A stretch of 64,000 nucleotides of DNA from Dendrocalamus latiflorus (GCA_017311315.1 CM029650.1:11226253-11290252); one strand, 5' to 3'; counted from the stretch's first letter, positions 10,786 to 23,756 are shown. The notes: generated by a model not told the origin, from the letters alone. Program-made: numbers and translations.

Positions 10786-11972
10786 TAGGGGTGGCAACGA
10801 GCCGAGCCAAGCCTGGCTCGCCTCGGCTCGTGAAAGCTCGGTGGAATGGAGGCTCGGCTCGGCTTGGTTAGGATATCAAGCTTTTTTGTGGGCTCGGTTC
10901 GGCTCGTGGTGCGGCTCGAGCCAGCTCGAGCGGGCTCGCGAGCCAACAAAAACCAACAGAGAAGACAGTGGGGAACCGACGGCCAAGAAGACGAAGGCAC
11001 GGCAAGCCGACGGGAGCAAGGCGACAGTAACGGGCTGACGGCAGCAGGAGAACCGCAAGCCAGCGACCGCAAGCAAGCGACCGCAACCAGCCCAACTGCC
11101 CAACCCTAATCCCTTCTCGCCACCAATCCATCAACTACCAGTAAAGGTAAACCCCACAAGATTCACATCAACATACTACATTCATCCAGTATAGCCAACA
11201 TTGAACTAGAAACCATAAGCCATTCATCCTTAGTAAAGCACATGGGACCAAGCCAAGCATATCACCAGAGGTAGAAGATGGGAGAAGAGGTTTACCGAAT
11301 AGGGCGGCGGCTGCGTGCGATAGATCGGGGTGGGAGATGGGGAAAAAGCACCAGATCGACCGGATCTGGCCGGGGTTCACCAGGCGGCGCTGAGAAGCAA
11401 GGAGGCGCGGGAGGCGGCGCCAAGCGGCAAGGAGGGAGAGGCCGGGCCGTGACTCACCAAGTAGCACCGACGGGCAAGGAGGCGCAGGAGAGGGGGAAGC
11501 CGCACCGGTGCGACGCAGCGACGTGAGGAGCCGAGGCGCGGCGACGGGTTGAAAGGAGTCCGGGAAGGAGAGAGAGGGCCGAGCGAAGGGGAGCGCGGAG
11601 GCGGAGGAACCGAAGAGAGGCACCGCGCCGGCCGCCGGGGCAAGGAAATAGGGAGAGGGGAGTAGGGGGCGCGCAGCGTGAGTGGAAAGTGGAAACCGAG
11701 AGGGAGAGGGAGAGAGAGAGCCGAGTGAGTGGGGGTCTGGGGTGGGGAGGCCGGGAGCCCGGGACTTAGGAGGAATGGAGGATGAGGATTGAGGAGGCAT
11801 CGGGGCATCGGGCCATCCGCCATCGGCAGTTGGGCCGAGCCATTAGTTGGCTCGCGAGCTGGCTCGGGCTCGGCTCGTTTAGACCCCGAGCTTTTTTGCT
11901 GGCTTGGCTCGGCTCGTTTCATCCACGAGTCGAGCCAAGCCTTCACGAGCCCGAGCTTTTTTACCAGCCCTT
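10786..11972. mobile_element. hAT-type element with GC-rich interior
   Basis: The element is flanked by the 8-bp duplication GGTGGCAA (10778-10785 and 11973-11980). The ends are TAGGGGTGGCAACGAG and, as reverse complement, AAGGGCTGGTAAAAAAG. Both subterminal regions are packed with GGCTCG/CGAGCC motifs in opposite orientation. No transposase is visible. The interior (about 11030-11800) is unusually GC-rich and resembles the 5' UTR and first exon of a host gene on the minus strand. I could not recognise a product, so the long ORFs there are not called. Confidence 0.7.
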
Positions 11973-11980
11973 GGTGGCAA

Positions 11981-13145
11981 GGAGCATTCGATGGAATAGA
12001 GCTGGATGTTGTCGCAGCCGCCGATTGAGAACATGTCTACAAGCTGTAGTGACGTAAATGATTCTTTTTTTTACTCCCTGGAGTAAAAAAAGGAAGCCTT
12101 TTATGATTTTTTTTAAGTCAACAAGATTTCGCTTTTGGCCAATAAATTTTATCGTCATTTCTGGAGAAAAAGTTATAAAAGTGTAATATTATGAAAGTAT
12201 TTTTTATGACAATTTTTTTATGGAACCTGTTAACAAATTAATAATTGTTTACACGTGATGTCTACAGACTTTTTAGTTGCAGAAAAATTTTCCCCTCTAC
12301 ATTTTTTCAGTTTTCCTTTTGTCGCACTTGGATTTGGTAATCCGAATCTTCTGCATATTTTGAGTTAGTTCCTATATTAATAGTTAGCTCATACAATATA
12401 ACATTAAAATTATCACATCACTTGCATTGGAAGCGACACCATCGAAGAGGGCTTGCATTGCAGGACGCCGAGGTTGAGGTTGCGGACGGCGGAATCCGGT
12501 GAGCAAATGGCAGGGGCTGGCGTAGCTCCGGGAGGCAGGAGACCGCCTGGCGATCACCACAGGGCAGCAGAGCGAGACGTTGCTCTTCCGGAAAGAGCCG
12601 CCATGCAACCTCCATTGACCCACAGCGGGTGGCCTGGCTCGCCGCCTTGACGAGCCGCCTGACATCCACCTGGACACGATGCCTTTGCTCTCGAGCTCGT
12701 CAGGGCAGTAGGTTGAAGACACCAGCGAAGAATCCGACACAGAATAGGCCCTCCCTTGGCCAGGTCTAGGATCAATTTAGGTGGCTGAGGAGGGGAATTG
12801 TACTGAGATTTCATTTAAGCCAGGGAATACAAGAAGAGGGGTGATGGTCCGTCACAGAACGGCCGGGGAAAGGGCCGGTGGCCTGAGGAACGGCAAGCCA
12901 CTAGGGGGAAAACGGCGACAAGCACCACACTCCACAAGGGGAAAATCCACATAGGACAAGGCAGCCTACCTTCCAAGGACGACAGCGAAGCTCCGACGAC
13001 CAGTTGAAAATGGAGGCGGCTTGGTAGATGACGGTGGCCAGACTTGAAGAAGACGTGCATCAAGATGAATGATGAGCATTGGAAAGGAAGGCTTTGACTT
13101 ATCATCTTCAAGTTGGTGCTTCTGGAAGATGAAAATAGCTTAGAC
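11981..13145. other. Non-coding stretch between hAT element and LINE
   Basis: AT-rich to about 12420, then GC-rich. Short minus-strand ORFs occur at 12384-12740 and 12815-13513, but none has recognisable homology. This is the DNA into which the LINE inserted; it resumes at 20090. Confidence 0.4.
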
Positions 13146-13174
13146 AAACATTGGCATAGAAAAGGCTTCGCAGG

Positions 13175-16126
13175 ATGGAACGCTCTCCCCCCCGGAGAGG
13201 CGACTCCCCCGGCGACGATACCCCCCCCCTTCCCGCTGGTGCGTGCCCCACCTCCGGCGTCCACAGATCTCCTCGCCGCTCCAACCCACTCTAGCCCCAA
13301 ACCATACTCCGCCTCTACCTCTCGCTCCTCCCCAGTAAGTCGCCCAATCCCTAGTTCTGCAAGGTCCGCTAGCCCTAATTCGTTCCCCACCCCCAAATCG
13401 GTAGAGCCAGATCTTCCGGATGGGCTCGAGGCAGCTTCACCCCGCCCCTGCATTAATGCTGTCCGCTTATCGTGGAGCTCAGATGAGGAAGACTTTGAAG
13501 GTTCACCAATCAACTCCCCGGATGCGATGGCGCCTTCAATGGAGGTTCAGAGCTTTTCCCCTCCGGAAGAAGGGGCTTTTCAGCTTGCAACAGGAGAAGA
13601 TTTGCAAGGTATGGCGAGAAATCCGGTCACCTCTCATCGCATTACTTCCAGTAGCATAGGCAGAGAAAGATTTGGTCAGATTCAGATCTTGCGGGCGGCG
13701 ACTAGCCCAGATTTTCCGCAACCTGCTAGCGCTCATGCACAGGGTCAGCTCAATGGAGTAACTCCTTCCATAGTACTAGCTACTCAGTTATCGAGCAAGG
13801 ACGAGATGCAGGTTGATGGTAGCATTGAAGTCAAAAATCCAGAGGCTTCAAAGAACACTAGCATAGGGGTAAAGGCAGGGTCTCAATCCAACTTAGCTCT
13901 CCACAAATCGAAGCCCCGGCAAATAGAGGTAGCCCAAGGAGGAGCAGATCGCTGGATCGCAGTCAAGTCCCCACACTGGTGGAGAAAAATTTCGGTTCCG
14001 CAAAATTTGAAGTCCATGAGCACAAATAGAAATCAGCTTGTTCCAGTAAACTCCAAGAAGTTTTTCTTTTTGGAAAAGATGAGGGGTAAATGCTTTCGGT
14101 GTCTAGGCAGAGATCACATTGTGAAAGATTGCAGGGATCCTTTTCGATGTTGGAGATGCAGACGTTCAGGTCATGTTGCAGCAAGGTGCCCAATCTTAAA
14201 TGAGCCCCAACCACCGAATTCAAGAGCAAGCCGAAGCTCTGGAAGCTGCTATAAAACTGAGACCTCAGCAAGGACCTCTGTATTCAAGCGAATTCATTCC
14301 GCCCAGCCACTCTTAGCCAAGGAGCATTCCCCCCCCTGTGTTCAACACCCGCTTGTCGGCCAGCTCGTGCTGACACCATGGAGTGCCCGTGGGATCATTT
14401 GTCGCGCCCAGAGGAGGACCATTGTGTGGCGGCTGCCTCGGGGGAGACTGAGCGTCTGCGCGAGCGTTTCTCCGCTCGATCAGTGGTGGCATGGGTGGTT
14501 GGCTCTCAAGTTGGCAGAGTTGACCCCAGCACTTTCGCTGACGATGTTCGCTCGGCTCTCCGTGTGAGGCACATGGAGATGCAAGTCACCAAATTTCACC
14601 CTGAAGATTTCTTTGTCACCTTCTCTCAGCAGCGTGACCGTGATGCTGTCCTTAGCTGGGGAAGTCTGGAGGCCCGTGGAGGACGCATTTATCACTTCAG
14701 GCCGTGGGACGAACTGCGTCAAGCTCAAGCTTCAGCTCTGCGATTCCACGCCCGCCTGTGCCTTGAAGGCGTCCCGATGCATGCAAGGACAGAGGAGATG
14801 GCTGCCCGTCCGCTGGGCAGAAGCTGCTCCATTCACCATGTGGAAGAGTATTCCCGACGAAGGATCTACAATCGCACCTATGATGCCTGGGTCTGGACTG
14901 ATAATCCAAGTCTGATCCCCAGGAAAGTCTGGCTGACCATCACCGAGGCTGATGAGGAGGCGCCTCCTCTGGCAAATCCAATGTCAGAAGTGACATTGCG
15001 CCGGGAGCAAACCAGGGATTTCAAGAAAGGACTCACGTATGAGGTACTTATTCACTTGGACACTCTACAAGATTTGAGTTTCTTCAGTGAGGAGGCAGAA
15101 GGACTGGAACCTCAGCACTCCAGGCGCTTTGAGTGGCGCTACGGGGTGATGGATGGGGCAAGAGAGGGAGCTTCCCAGCGACCTCTCCCAGCGCCCTGTC
15201 ACCCGAGGCCTTCTCAACACCGCCGTCCAGAAGACGACGACGACTGGGGGGATGCTAACAGAGAGCGACACCGAAGCCGTTCCATTTGGAACCGCATTAA
15301 TGAAGGTATGCGCCGCAGAAGCTCTGAGCCGCGCATCAAGGGGGAGCAGCGCTTCGCCGATGGCTGTCGCGGAAGGCAGCTGAGCAGGGAGGTGCACGGG
15401 TCTCGACGCTCTCCACCTTCCAAGGAGCCGACCCTTCGCAGGAAACCTCTCTATGCTGCTGTAAGTGCAAACCCCACCCCTCCATCTTGCAAAGACATGG
15501 CTAGTGGCAGTGCGCAGCTTCCAGATGGAGATGCAGCCGCTATTTTAATTGTAGATGACCAAAGAGAAGTCCCTCAAGATGACCCGGTGACTCTTGTGCA
15601 GGGCGCTCAGGGCATTGTCGGCATGATTGATGGGAGATGTCCTGACCCAATGCTGCTGGAATTCGCCCTGGCGCCCAAACAGACTGGAGGACAGGGGGAG
15701 ACTGGAGGTTAGGGGGAGACACTCCCAGAACCCCCACGGCAGGTCAAGAAAAATTTAGCCTCCTTCCTGGCAAAGATCTCCAAGCCAGCTGCAGCGCCTA
15801 TCCTCAAGGGCACGCCATCACGACGCCGTGACTCTCTCACAAAGGTGACCTGTACTTCTCGCCGCAGTGTGCGCCTTGCATCCAAAGCTAGGCAGGGTAC
15901 CCCCTTGGAGCTTTTAGCTCAAGAAATCTTAGCAAAGCATTTTGGTTTTCTGCAGAAAGAAGACTCTTTTGATGACCTGGCAAAAAACCTCTATCTTCAG
16001 CATTTTAAGAAACCCCTGCCTTCCAGTGAGCTCCAGAAGTTGAAGGACATTATAGACAAGGGAGGATGCAAGCCACCGAAGATTCGCACGGCCAAGAAAA
16101 AGGTTGTTGTTAACCCGGTGTAATTG
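13175..16126 (+). pseudogene. LINE ORF1 (CCHC zinc-knuckle protein), frameshifted
   Basis: ORF1 proteins of plant L1 elements bind element RNA as chaperones. The first ATG in the element (13175) is in a different frame from the main reading; a C9 run near 13222-13230 could account for the shift. The main reading carries two knuckles near 14090-14180 (CFRCLGRDHIVKDC and CWRCRRSGHVAARC). The frame then switches at a C8 run near 14330 into the segment from about 14378, which holds a DUF4283-like core (FHPEDFFVTFSQQRDRD, then LRFHARLCLEGVPMHA and WVWTDNPSLIP). An in-frame TAG at 15710-15712 interrupts it. The same frame continues to a natural stop at 16121-16123, with a basic C-terminus. Shifts at C runs could be real or sequencing errors. 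Confidence 0.75.
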
Positions 16127-16338
16127 ACAAGGAAGTGCAAGATTGGCGTTGTAGCTTTGCTCCGCCATAGAATGAGGTTTAGGAGTCATCTAGTTATCTT
16201 AGTGTGCTGCTTATGTTTCTGTCTTTCCCTCATTCCAACCCTACAGTGCCTTCTTGATGTGTGCTTTGTGTTTTGCCCTCTAGTCCAGCATCACAAGGAG
16301 GACTCCAGACCTGTAGTTGCCCCCCCTTCTTTTGCATT

Positions 16339-19300
16339 ATGTCACAAGCAAACTGCAACTTGTTGAACTGGAATGTGCGAGGATTAAATGCAGGTGCTAA
16401 AAAAGATTGTTTGAGAGAAATGGTTGAACTATTCAAACCTACTATTGTATGTCTCCAAGAAACCAAGTTGTCTTTGGTCAACAGGCAAACCATTTCTCAG
16501 TGTCTTGGACAGCGTTTCTCCATGCACTTTGCAGCTTTGCCATCACTAGGGACTAGAGGGGGGATTATTTTAGCTTGTGATGATAATTTCTTTGAAATAT
16601 CTAATGTCTCTTTGGGACAGTTCTCCCTTACTGCAAATCTTAAAATGAGAGGAGAAGGTCTAACTTGGTCAATAACTGTGGTGTATGGACCGCAAGCTGA
16701 AGAGGACAAAATCTTGTTTCTACAAGAGCTGGAATCTATACAGCAGAATGTGCTGGAGGAATGGCTGGTTATTGGAGATTTTAATTTAATCTACTTGGCC
16801 AGTGATAAAAACAATGATAACTTAAATAGAAGGATGATGTCCCGATTCAAAGGATGTATAGACAGGCTTCATCTCAAGGAATTGCCTTTAAATGGCCGGA
16901 GATTCACTTGGCGTGGAGGTCCAGAAATGCAAACGATGACAAAAATAGACAGAGCCTTTTGTTCGGTGGAATGGGACCTGATGTTTTCTCATTCTCACAT
17001 GTTTGCTTTACCCTCAGCAAATTCAGATCATTGCGCCCTATTTCTGAGAGGGGATAACGAGGAGAGGCCGAATCTTGGTTTCCGTTTTGAGTCGTTTTGG
17101 CTTAATCACCCAGACTTTCTCGATGAGGTCCAACATAGCTGGGAGAAGCCGATTAACACAACTAGACCTCTTTTGCGATTCCATGTTAAACTCCAACGGC
17201 TTGCAAAGTCTCTCAAGCGGTGGAGCAAATATGAAGTTGGGGATTTGCGCTTGCGGTTAGCCTTGGCAAATGAAATAATTCAAAGACTGGAAACCGCACA
17301 AGAGGAGAGAATTCTTTCTCCAGAAGAGATAGTTTTTCTTAGAGACATCAAGGTTAAAGTTCTTGGGATAGCGACCTTGAATAGAATTCGTATAAGACAA
17401 AGGACAAGGCTGTCTTGGCTAAAAGAAGGTGATGCAAATACAAAATTTTTTCATCTCTGGGCAAATGGAAGGAAAAGAAAGAACTTCATCGAATTTTTAG
17501 ACTCTGAAAATGGACCCGTCTTCTCCACTGAGGGGAAGCTACGCCAAATGACAGACTTCTTTGTTCAAAAAACAGGATCCGCTTTCAACCGCTCTTCCTT
17601 CCTTAACTGGGAGCAGCTGCACATGCCGAGGTTGGATTTGGAGAGGGAGGATTTGGAGCGACCATTCTCTGAAGAGGAATTAAAGATTGTAATCTTTAGC
17701 ATGCCAGCCGAAAAAGCACCTGGTCCCGACGGTTTTATTGGAGGTTTTTATCGGAAAGCTTGGAATATAATTAAGAAAGATCTCTTTGAGGCAATTAAAG
17801 CCTTCTTGGATTTTCAGACCGAGCACCTAGAGCTGCTGAATTCCGCAAAAATTTTTCTGCTGCATAAGAAGTTGGAGGCAAGTCGACCTGACCAGTTTAG
17901 ACCCATCAGCCTCATTCATAGTTTCTCAAAGATCATATCTAAAATTTTGGCTTTGAGACTAGCTTCAGTGATGGACAGATTGATTTCTAAGAACCAGAAT
18001 GCTTTCATTAAAAAGAGATCTATACATGAAAACTTCCTTTACACTAGGCAAGTGCTTCAGATGCTCCACAGAAAGAAAATTCCAAGTTTTTCCTGAAGCT
18101 AGACGTGGCAAAGGCTTTCGATTCCGTAAGTTGGCCGTTTTTGATTGAGGTTTTGGAAAATTTTGGTTTTGGAATTGCCTGGCGAAATTGGATTGCAAAT
18201 CTCCTCAGCTCATCTTCTTCGAGTGTTTTGGTAAATGGCTTCTCTGGAGAACCTTTCTGGCATGCTAGAGGTCTACGACAAGGAGACCCCCTCTCTCCAT
18301 TGCTCTTCATTCTAGCTATGGAGCCTTTGCAAAGACTAATTGCAAGAGCAGAAGATGATGGTGTTCTCGCGCCCTTGTCAGGGCAGTCTTTGCCGTTCAG
18401 AGTTTCAATGTTCGCAGATGATGTGGCGGTTTTCTTAAGGCCAGAGCAGAATAACTTAGAAGCTTTCAAAGCAATCCTTGAGCTCTTTGGAAGAGCTTCT
18501 GGACTGTTCACTAATTTGGAAAAAACAGAAGTCTACCCAATAGCTTGCTCAGCTGAGCTAATAGAGTCTGCTCGGCAATGCTTCCAAGGAAAGATAAGCT
18601 TTTTTCCTTGTAGATACCTCGGTCTTCCTTTGCATTTGCGCAAATTGAGGAAAATTGACTGTCAACCCCTAATTGATAAGATTGCAAAGAGATTGCCGAG
18701 ATGGAAGGGAAAGTTTTTAACCATGCCTGGACGAGAAACCTTGGTAAAACATGTTCTTTCATCTGTTCCTACTTACTTTTTGACAGTGCTGCCCGCGCCC
18801 AAATGGTTGTCAAAGAAAATCGATCGTTTTCGAAGAGCTTTCTTATGGAAAGGCAAAGAACCTGAACATGTGAAGGGAGGGCACTGCCTAGTAAAGTGGA
18901 CAACGGTCTGTAAACCGCGTGCGTTGGGAGGATTGGGAATTCTTGATCTGCAAAGATTCGCCCGAGCTCTTCGCATAAGATGGTTGTGGCTAAAATGGAG
19001 AGAGCCTTCGAGGCCCTGGTCCTCCATGGAGCTGCCGTGTAACAAAGAGGACATATCTCTTTTCTCGGCAAGCACGACAATCACGGTTGGCAATGGAGCT
19101 AAGACTAGTTTCTGGAATGATAAGTAGTTAGACAATCAGAGCTTGAAATCCCTAGCTCCTGACATTTTCAAAATTTCCAGAAGGAAAAAGATTTCGGTTC
19201 AAGATGCCATGAGGCAGCATTGCTGGTTAAATTGTATTGGGACAATTTCGGAGGCTAATCAGCTCTCGCAATTGATCGGTTTAGCTGGAAGCCTGAATCA

Positions 19301-19898
19301 CCTCACCCTCGAAGATACGGAAGATTCCATTTTTTGGAGATGGACAGCAAGTGGCGAGTATTCAGCTCATTCGGCTTATTCTATTCAGTTTAGTGGTATA
19401 ATTCCGAAACCTTTCCTAAACCATTTGTGGAAAGGACACGCGGAAGAAAAAGCCAAATCTTTTGGATGGTTACTTCTGCAGCACAAGGTTTTAACTTCTG
19501 ACAATCTGCTCAAAAGAAATTGGCCATGCAATCCTCTGTGTGCTCTTTGTTTTCAGCAGGGAGAAAATGCCGACCATTTTGCAAAAGATTGCACGTTTAC
19601 GGCGGCTGTTTGGAGCAAAGTGATTCAGCTATTGCACTTGAGAGATCTTCCAGCTGGACAAAGTTACAATACCCTCTCCGGATGGTGGAAGGCTTTTACA
19701 AAAATTAGGCCTCATTCAACCAAAAGGAAATGCATAGGGGCCCTAGTTCAAACGTGGTGGTTGGTTTGGAGGGAGAGAAATAGAAGAATCTTTGATAACT
19801 CTTTTCTCTCGGTGGATTCGGTGGCAAATCAAGCAGCTATAGTTAGTTCGCAAGTTTTCTTTGTTGCTTCGGCAAGAGAGGCGACAGGAATCGGTTAG
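16339..19898 (+). pseudogene. LINE ORF2: endonuclease, reverse transcriptase, zf-RVT
   Basis: ORF2 nicks target DNA and reverse-transcribes the element RNA there. It likely starts at the ATG at 16339. An apurinic-type endonuclease comes first (LNWNVRGLN, CLQETKLS, VYGPQ, IGDFNLI, SDHCALF). The reverse transcriptase follows (APGPDGF, DQFRPISLIHSFSKIISKIL, KLDVAKAFDSVSW, LRQGDPLSPLLFILAMEPL). Its catalytic motif FADD is near 18410-18425. The C-terminal zf-RVT domain (CNPLCALCFQQGENADHFAKDC) ends the protein. Two lesions are visible: a one-base shift in an A-rich run near 18070-18090, and a TAG at 19125-19127 just before the C-terminal third. Catalytic residues look intact. Confidence 0.85.
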
Positions 19899-20089
19899 TG
19901 GGCAGTGGGCAGTGTCTTTTGGCAGTGTCTTTTTTTAGTGTCTTGTCTGTCCTTTTTAGTTGCTTCTTTCGGTTTTTCCTTTTGGAGGGCTTTTAGTTTA
20001 GCGCCCTCGGACGTCTTGTAATCCTTTTCCTTTTCTCCCTTTAATATATGGCAGTCCTCCTGCCTTCCTTCAAAAAACATTGGCATAGA

Positions 20090-21065
20090 GATGATAACTT
20101 CGCAACAGATCCAAGATTGCGCGACACGAGTAAGAGATGAGAGTTATGGCCGATTTTGTGGTAGGTAACATCAGGGAAAACATTTTTGTTCAAACTTTCA
20201 TGAAATTCGTTGAATTTTGCTTATCTCGCCCTAGAAATGCCCAATTCAGCTCGTCCCCAGAAAAGCCCAATTCAGCTAAAAAACTCCACCCATTTTTATA
20301 TTTTTCTGACAAATTCAGCCTCACATCCCATTGGTTCACTCTCCTCGATGGCTCATTCCTCATCCATAGATCCACAGCCGATTCAAATCGAGGCAACGTT
20401 GGCTACGAGGGGTGGGCGGTGAGCGGCTGCTGCACATGGAAGGGGGGGGGGGGATGGTGCCAACATGGGACAGGAAGGCGGCATGAGGCAAGGGAGGGGG
20501 AGGTGGCGCCGATGAAGGCGGCATGAGGCAAGGGAGGGAGAGGTGGCATGGATGTGGGCGGTGCTAGAGAAGGTGATGCCGACAAGGGGAGGTGACGCAG
20601 ATGCGGTCTTGGCAGGGGATAGGAAGGCAACACTGGCAAGGGATAGGGAGGCGGCGTGGATGCGGGCTCTAGCATTTGTATTTCCTGAATTCGAATTGTA
20701 TATTTGAATATTTCGATTGAAACTTTTCGACAAAGTTCTGAAATTTTTGACATTTCCAAAACTTGGTAGATAAACAAACTTACTGACTAGAGGACTCTAG
20801 ACACGTAGAAGACATTTAAGGGCTTTCAAAACGGCTTTTTACTAGTAGTTTTTGATCTTTGGCTGATGCATTTTAGTTTTTGCCAATAGCTTTTAGTCAA
20901 AAAGTCACCCGTTCAAAACAACTTCTGATTTCTCCAGCGAAAAAGTTGAAAGCAAAAAACCGTTTTGAAACGGAGATAGAAAAACTAACGGTACACCGTC
21001 TAATCAACTTCCAACAGGATAGCATCCAGCCACCCAATAGGCCAATACAGCCACATCCAGACCAT
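20090..21065. other. Non-coding stretch with G-rich repeat
   Basis: No gene was recognised. 20435-20670 is G-rich on the + strand with imperfect repeats around GGCATGAGGCAAGGGAGGG, giving shadow ORFs on both strands. 20800-21000 is AT-rich with CTTTTAGTCAAAAAG-type motifs reminiscent of a decayed MITE, but I found no clean ends. Confidence 0.4.
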
Positions 21066-21068
21066 TAA

Positions 21069-21176
21069 GGGCCTGTTTGGAATAGAGGAATTTCACAGAA
21101 ATTTTGCAGGAATTTTGCAGGAAACAGTTCAATTCCCGCAGGAATTGGGAAAAATTCCCGCATTCCAAACAGGGCC
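21069..21176. mobile_element. Tourist-like MITE (108 bp)
   Basis: The terminal inverted repeats GGGCCTGTTTGGAAT and (reverse complement of the right end) GGCCCTGTTTGGAAT are flanked by the 3-bp duplication TAA at 21066-21068 and 21177-21179. TAA duplication plus a GGGCCTGTTTGG terminus is characteristic of Tourist (PIF/Harbinger) MITEs in grasses. It is non-coding and would need a PIF transposase in trans. Confidence 0.85.
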
Positions 21177-21539
21177 TAAACAATTAATACCCTCTGCCAC
21201 ACGACATCCACACAAATCCAATCTAGCACTGCAGAGATAAGGCCCCATGGCGCGGCGGAGGCGGTGGTGCCGCCCAGAGCAGCAACGTAGCAGCAACTCC
21301 CACAGTGTAGAGATGCAACAACATTGAGCTTGCGGAGACGGTGGCGCAGCAATGGACGCACGGACGACACCGTATTGCGCAAGCGAGGCGCAACGGCGGA
21401 GCAAGCTAACAATGCAATCACCACCTCGAGTCCTAGTACGACGTTGACTCGTTCGGTTGTCCTCTTGAGTTTGCCGTCGTCGAGCTCGTTTGGCTTGAAA
21501 TCTATCTATATTCATTTCTTGCTCCTCGAATCATGCACT

Positions 21540-21943
21540 CGAAGTTCTTTTTTTTCTTGAAACGTGTTGAAATTTGCTGTCTTCGTGTTTTCCTTTTGCT
21601 TGTGAAGCATGCTGCAATTTGGTAAAACCTTGCAAAACTCAATTGAAAATTGAATTTTATTTCTTGAGTATTGCTTTGAAAACTTTATGAAACCTGTTTT
21701 TTGAAACATGGACAAAACCTGCCAAACTCGTATGAAACCGTTTGAAACAAGTTCCTTGTTTTTTTCCTCTCCTCAAACCAACGGACACATGTTGAAACTT
21801 GCATTTTTGGAACATATAAGTTATAACATACTAAAACTCACATGAAACTTGTATTTTGAATTCTGAAATCAGCTGAAACTCACATTAAACTTGTTAAAAC
21901 ACACATGGAACTTTGTTGAAACTTAGATGAAGCATGCATCAAA
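21540..21943. repeat. Degenerate TGAAAC-motif repeat region
   Basis: The heptamers TTGAAAC, ATGAAAC and CTGAAAC recur every ~15-35 bp with no fixed period. The same texture resumes at 23762-23910 on the other side of the inserted solo LTR, so it was one block before insertion. Origin unknown. Confidence 0.6.
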
Positions 21944-21948
21944 CCTGT

Positions 21949-23756
21949 TGTAGGATCGAAATGGCGACAGAGGGGGGGGTGAATGTCGATCACTTCAATC
22001 GCCCCCGAGAATTTGTACACTGAATTTTCAAAAAGATGCAGAACGAAGCAACTCACAGAAAATTAATTCTGCTGAAAACTGGAACGCAGCGATACTGAAA
22101 AATTCAGCATAAATCAGAGATTAACCAGTAAAAATTTCAGCTGAAAATGACGATGTTTGGACTGCATGCAAAAAGGTTGAAAATCAGCAAAAGAATAAAA
22201 AGGAATGCACTAAAAGGAGGAGGAGAGCAGTTCGGTCAGGAGAAAAGAGGATCACACCAAAGAACTTTCAGAGAGATAAAGCAAAAGATCAAACCGAAAG
22301 GAAGGAAGTGCCAAAAAATAAAGACTGCAGAATTGATCTTTTACTACTGCCTCACCAACCGAAAGCAGAAGAATATAGATGCTGCCAACAGCTAGAGAAA
22401 TTAAGGAACTTGCATTTCGGACTGCAGAGAGGTGTTCGGCAGAGAAGAATGATTGCTCTTTGCTAGCCGAAAAGGTAAAGCAAATGGAGAAATATTCGGC
22501 AGAGGAGTCTCACGGCAAGAAACATCAATTAAAACTGCATGGCCGCAATCTTTAATGAAGGGAGCCACTCGGCCGAAATGAAGCTGGCCGAGAGTTCAAC
22601 AAGGAACAAGCCGAACTGCATGCCGTGAACACATCGGAATAAAACAGTAGCCCACAAAGAGATTAACTGAGATCTTCTGCTGGCCACGAAATGTCCACAC
22701 TCAATAGAGACTGGAAGGATCAAACCGCACAACGAAACAGTAACCGAGCTGCCCTCTGAAGACAACCAAAGGCAATGAAAATCAACAAGCAACACCATGG
22801 GATTTCATATCCTGGGCAAGATTTAATCCACCATCTCCATTCAAGGAAGAAAGGAAAACAAGAACACAAGATAGGAACTAGGGAAAAGCAAAGAACACAA
22901 TAACAAAGCGCTCAAATCATAAGATATCATAACCACGATACGGAGACATACATGCTTAATATGAATTGTTCTCAGCTCATCCCTCTCTCTCAATCTAACC
23001 CTCCATCCCCATACATGCTTGAGAGAGATCAAGAGCACAACCCTATCTCATACAACCATGGAGAGACACAAATAACACCCTAACTCTACACACACTCTCT
23101 CTAATTTCAGCACACCATCTCCCTCTCCATTTATAGCCTCCACTAATGGGTTCACCAAGTGCTTTACCCATTTAGCTTTTGCACTTTACCCACAATCCAC
23201 TTCCTTTAGTGCAGCTTTGCGTTTTTACCGAAACGCCCCTCGCGCACCTTCCAGGAAGCTTCTTCATTTCTTGCCCTGCAAGCCACGCAGCTTCGCCGTC
23301 TTCGGCACACCTCGACCGTTCTGACCTCAGCGCCACCTGCGCCTAGTCCAGTCCACCATGCCTCGCCACGACTCCACCTCGAGTCTACGTCGTCTTCGAC
23401 ACATCCCAACCGTTCTGACCTCAGCGCCACCTGCGCCTAGTTCGGTCCACCGTGTCTCGCCACGACTCCACTCGATGTCCTGCAGCCACACAGACAAGAA
23501 ACACATCAAATAGCACCGCTTGATACATGAAAGCGTAAACAACATAAACACATCATGTTTACCCATGATGAAATCCAAACCTGTCGAATCATTAGAATAT
23601 GCATCCAAAGCCTATACGACCAAGTTTGACCAGACCAACCAAGCCCGTTGCACCACGCAACGACATGGTCCAAACCATCCAAACCAAACTCACTCTAACC
23701 AAACCACGTGTCAATTACTCATCACCAACACGGGATTTAGACCACATGGTCTCTCA
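21949..23756 (-). repeat. Solo LTR of a SIRE-like copia element (1808 bp)
   Basis: On the minus strand it begins TGAGAGACCATGTGG and ends CGATCCTACA. The exact 5-bp duplication CCTGT (21944-21948 and 23757-23761) shows that this single LTR remains after LTR-LTR recombination. Both ends match the LTRs at 47237, 53964 and 59742. Its repeat patch (about 22100-22760) is enriched in TTCGG/CCGAA motifs. Confidence 0.85.

Larger units (their letters stand above)
13161..20074 (+). mobile_element. Full-length plant L1-type LINE
   Basis: The element is about 6.9 kb, with a 15-bp target duplication AAACATTGGCATAGA at 13146-13160 and 20075-20089. It carries ORF1 (nucleic-acid binding, two CCHC knuckles) and ORF2 (endonuclease, reverse transcriptase, zf-RVT). 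The 3' end is a TAATATATGGCAGTCCTCC-type sequence followed by a very short A tail at 20072-20074. There are no LTRs. Both ends appear present, so it is not 5'-truncated. The ORFs carry a few inactivating changes, which suggests a moderately recent insertion. Confidence 0.85.

Noticed and set aside
11168..11946. Long proline/serine-rich minus-strand proteins
   Set aside because: They overlap each other in several frames in GC-rich DNA inside a hAT-type element; no domain or codon signal.
12384..12740. Possible gene fragment on the minus strand
   Set aside because: No recognisable homology, overlaps other-frame ORFs of equal quality in GC-rich DNA.
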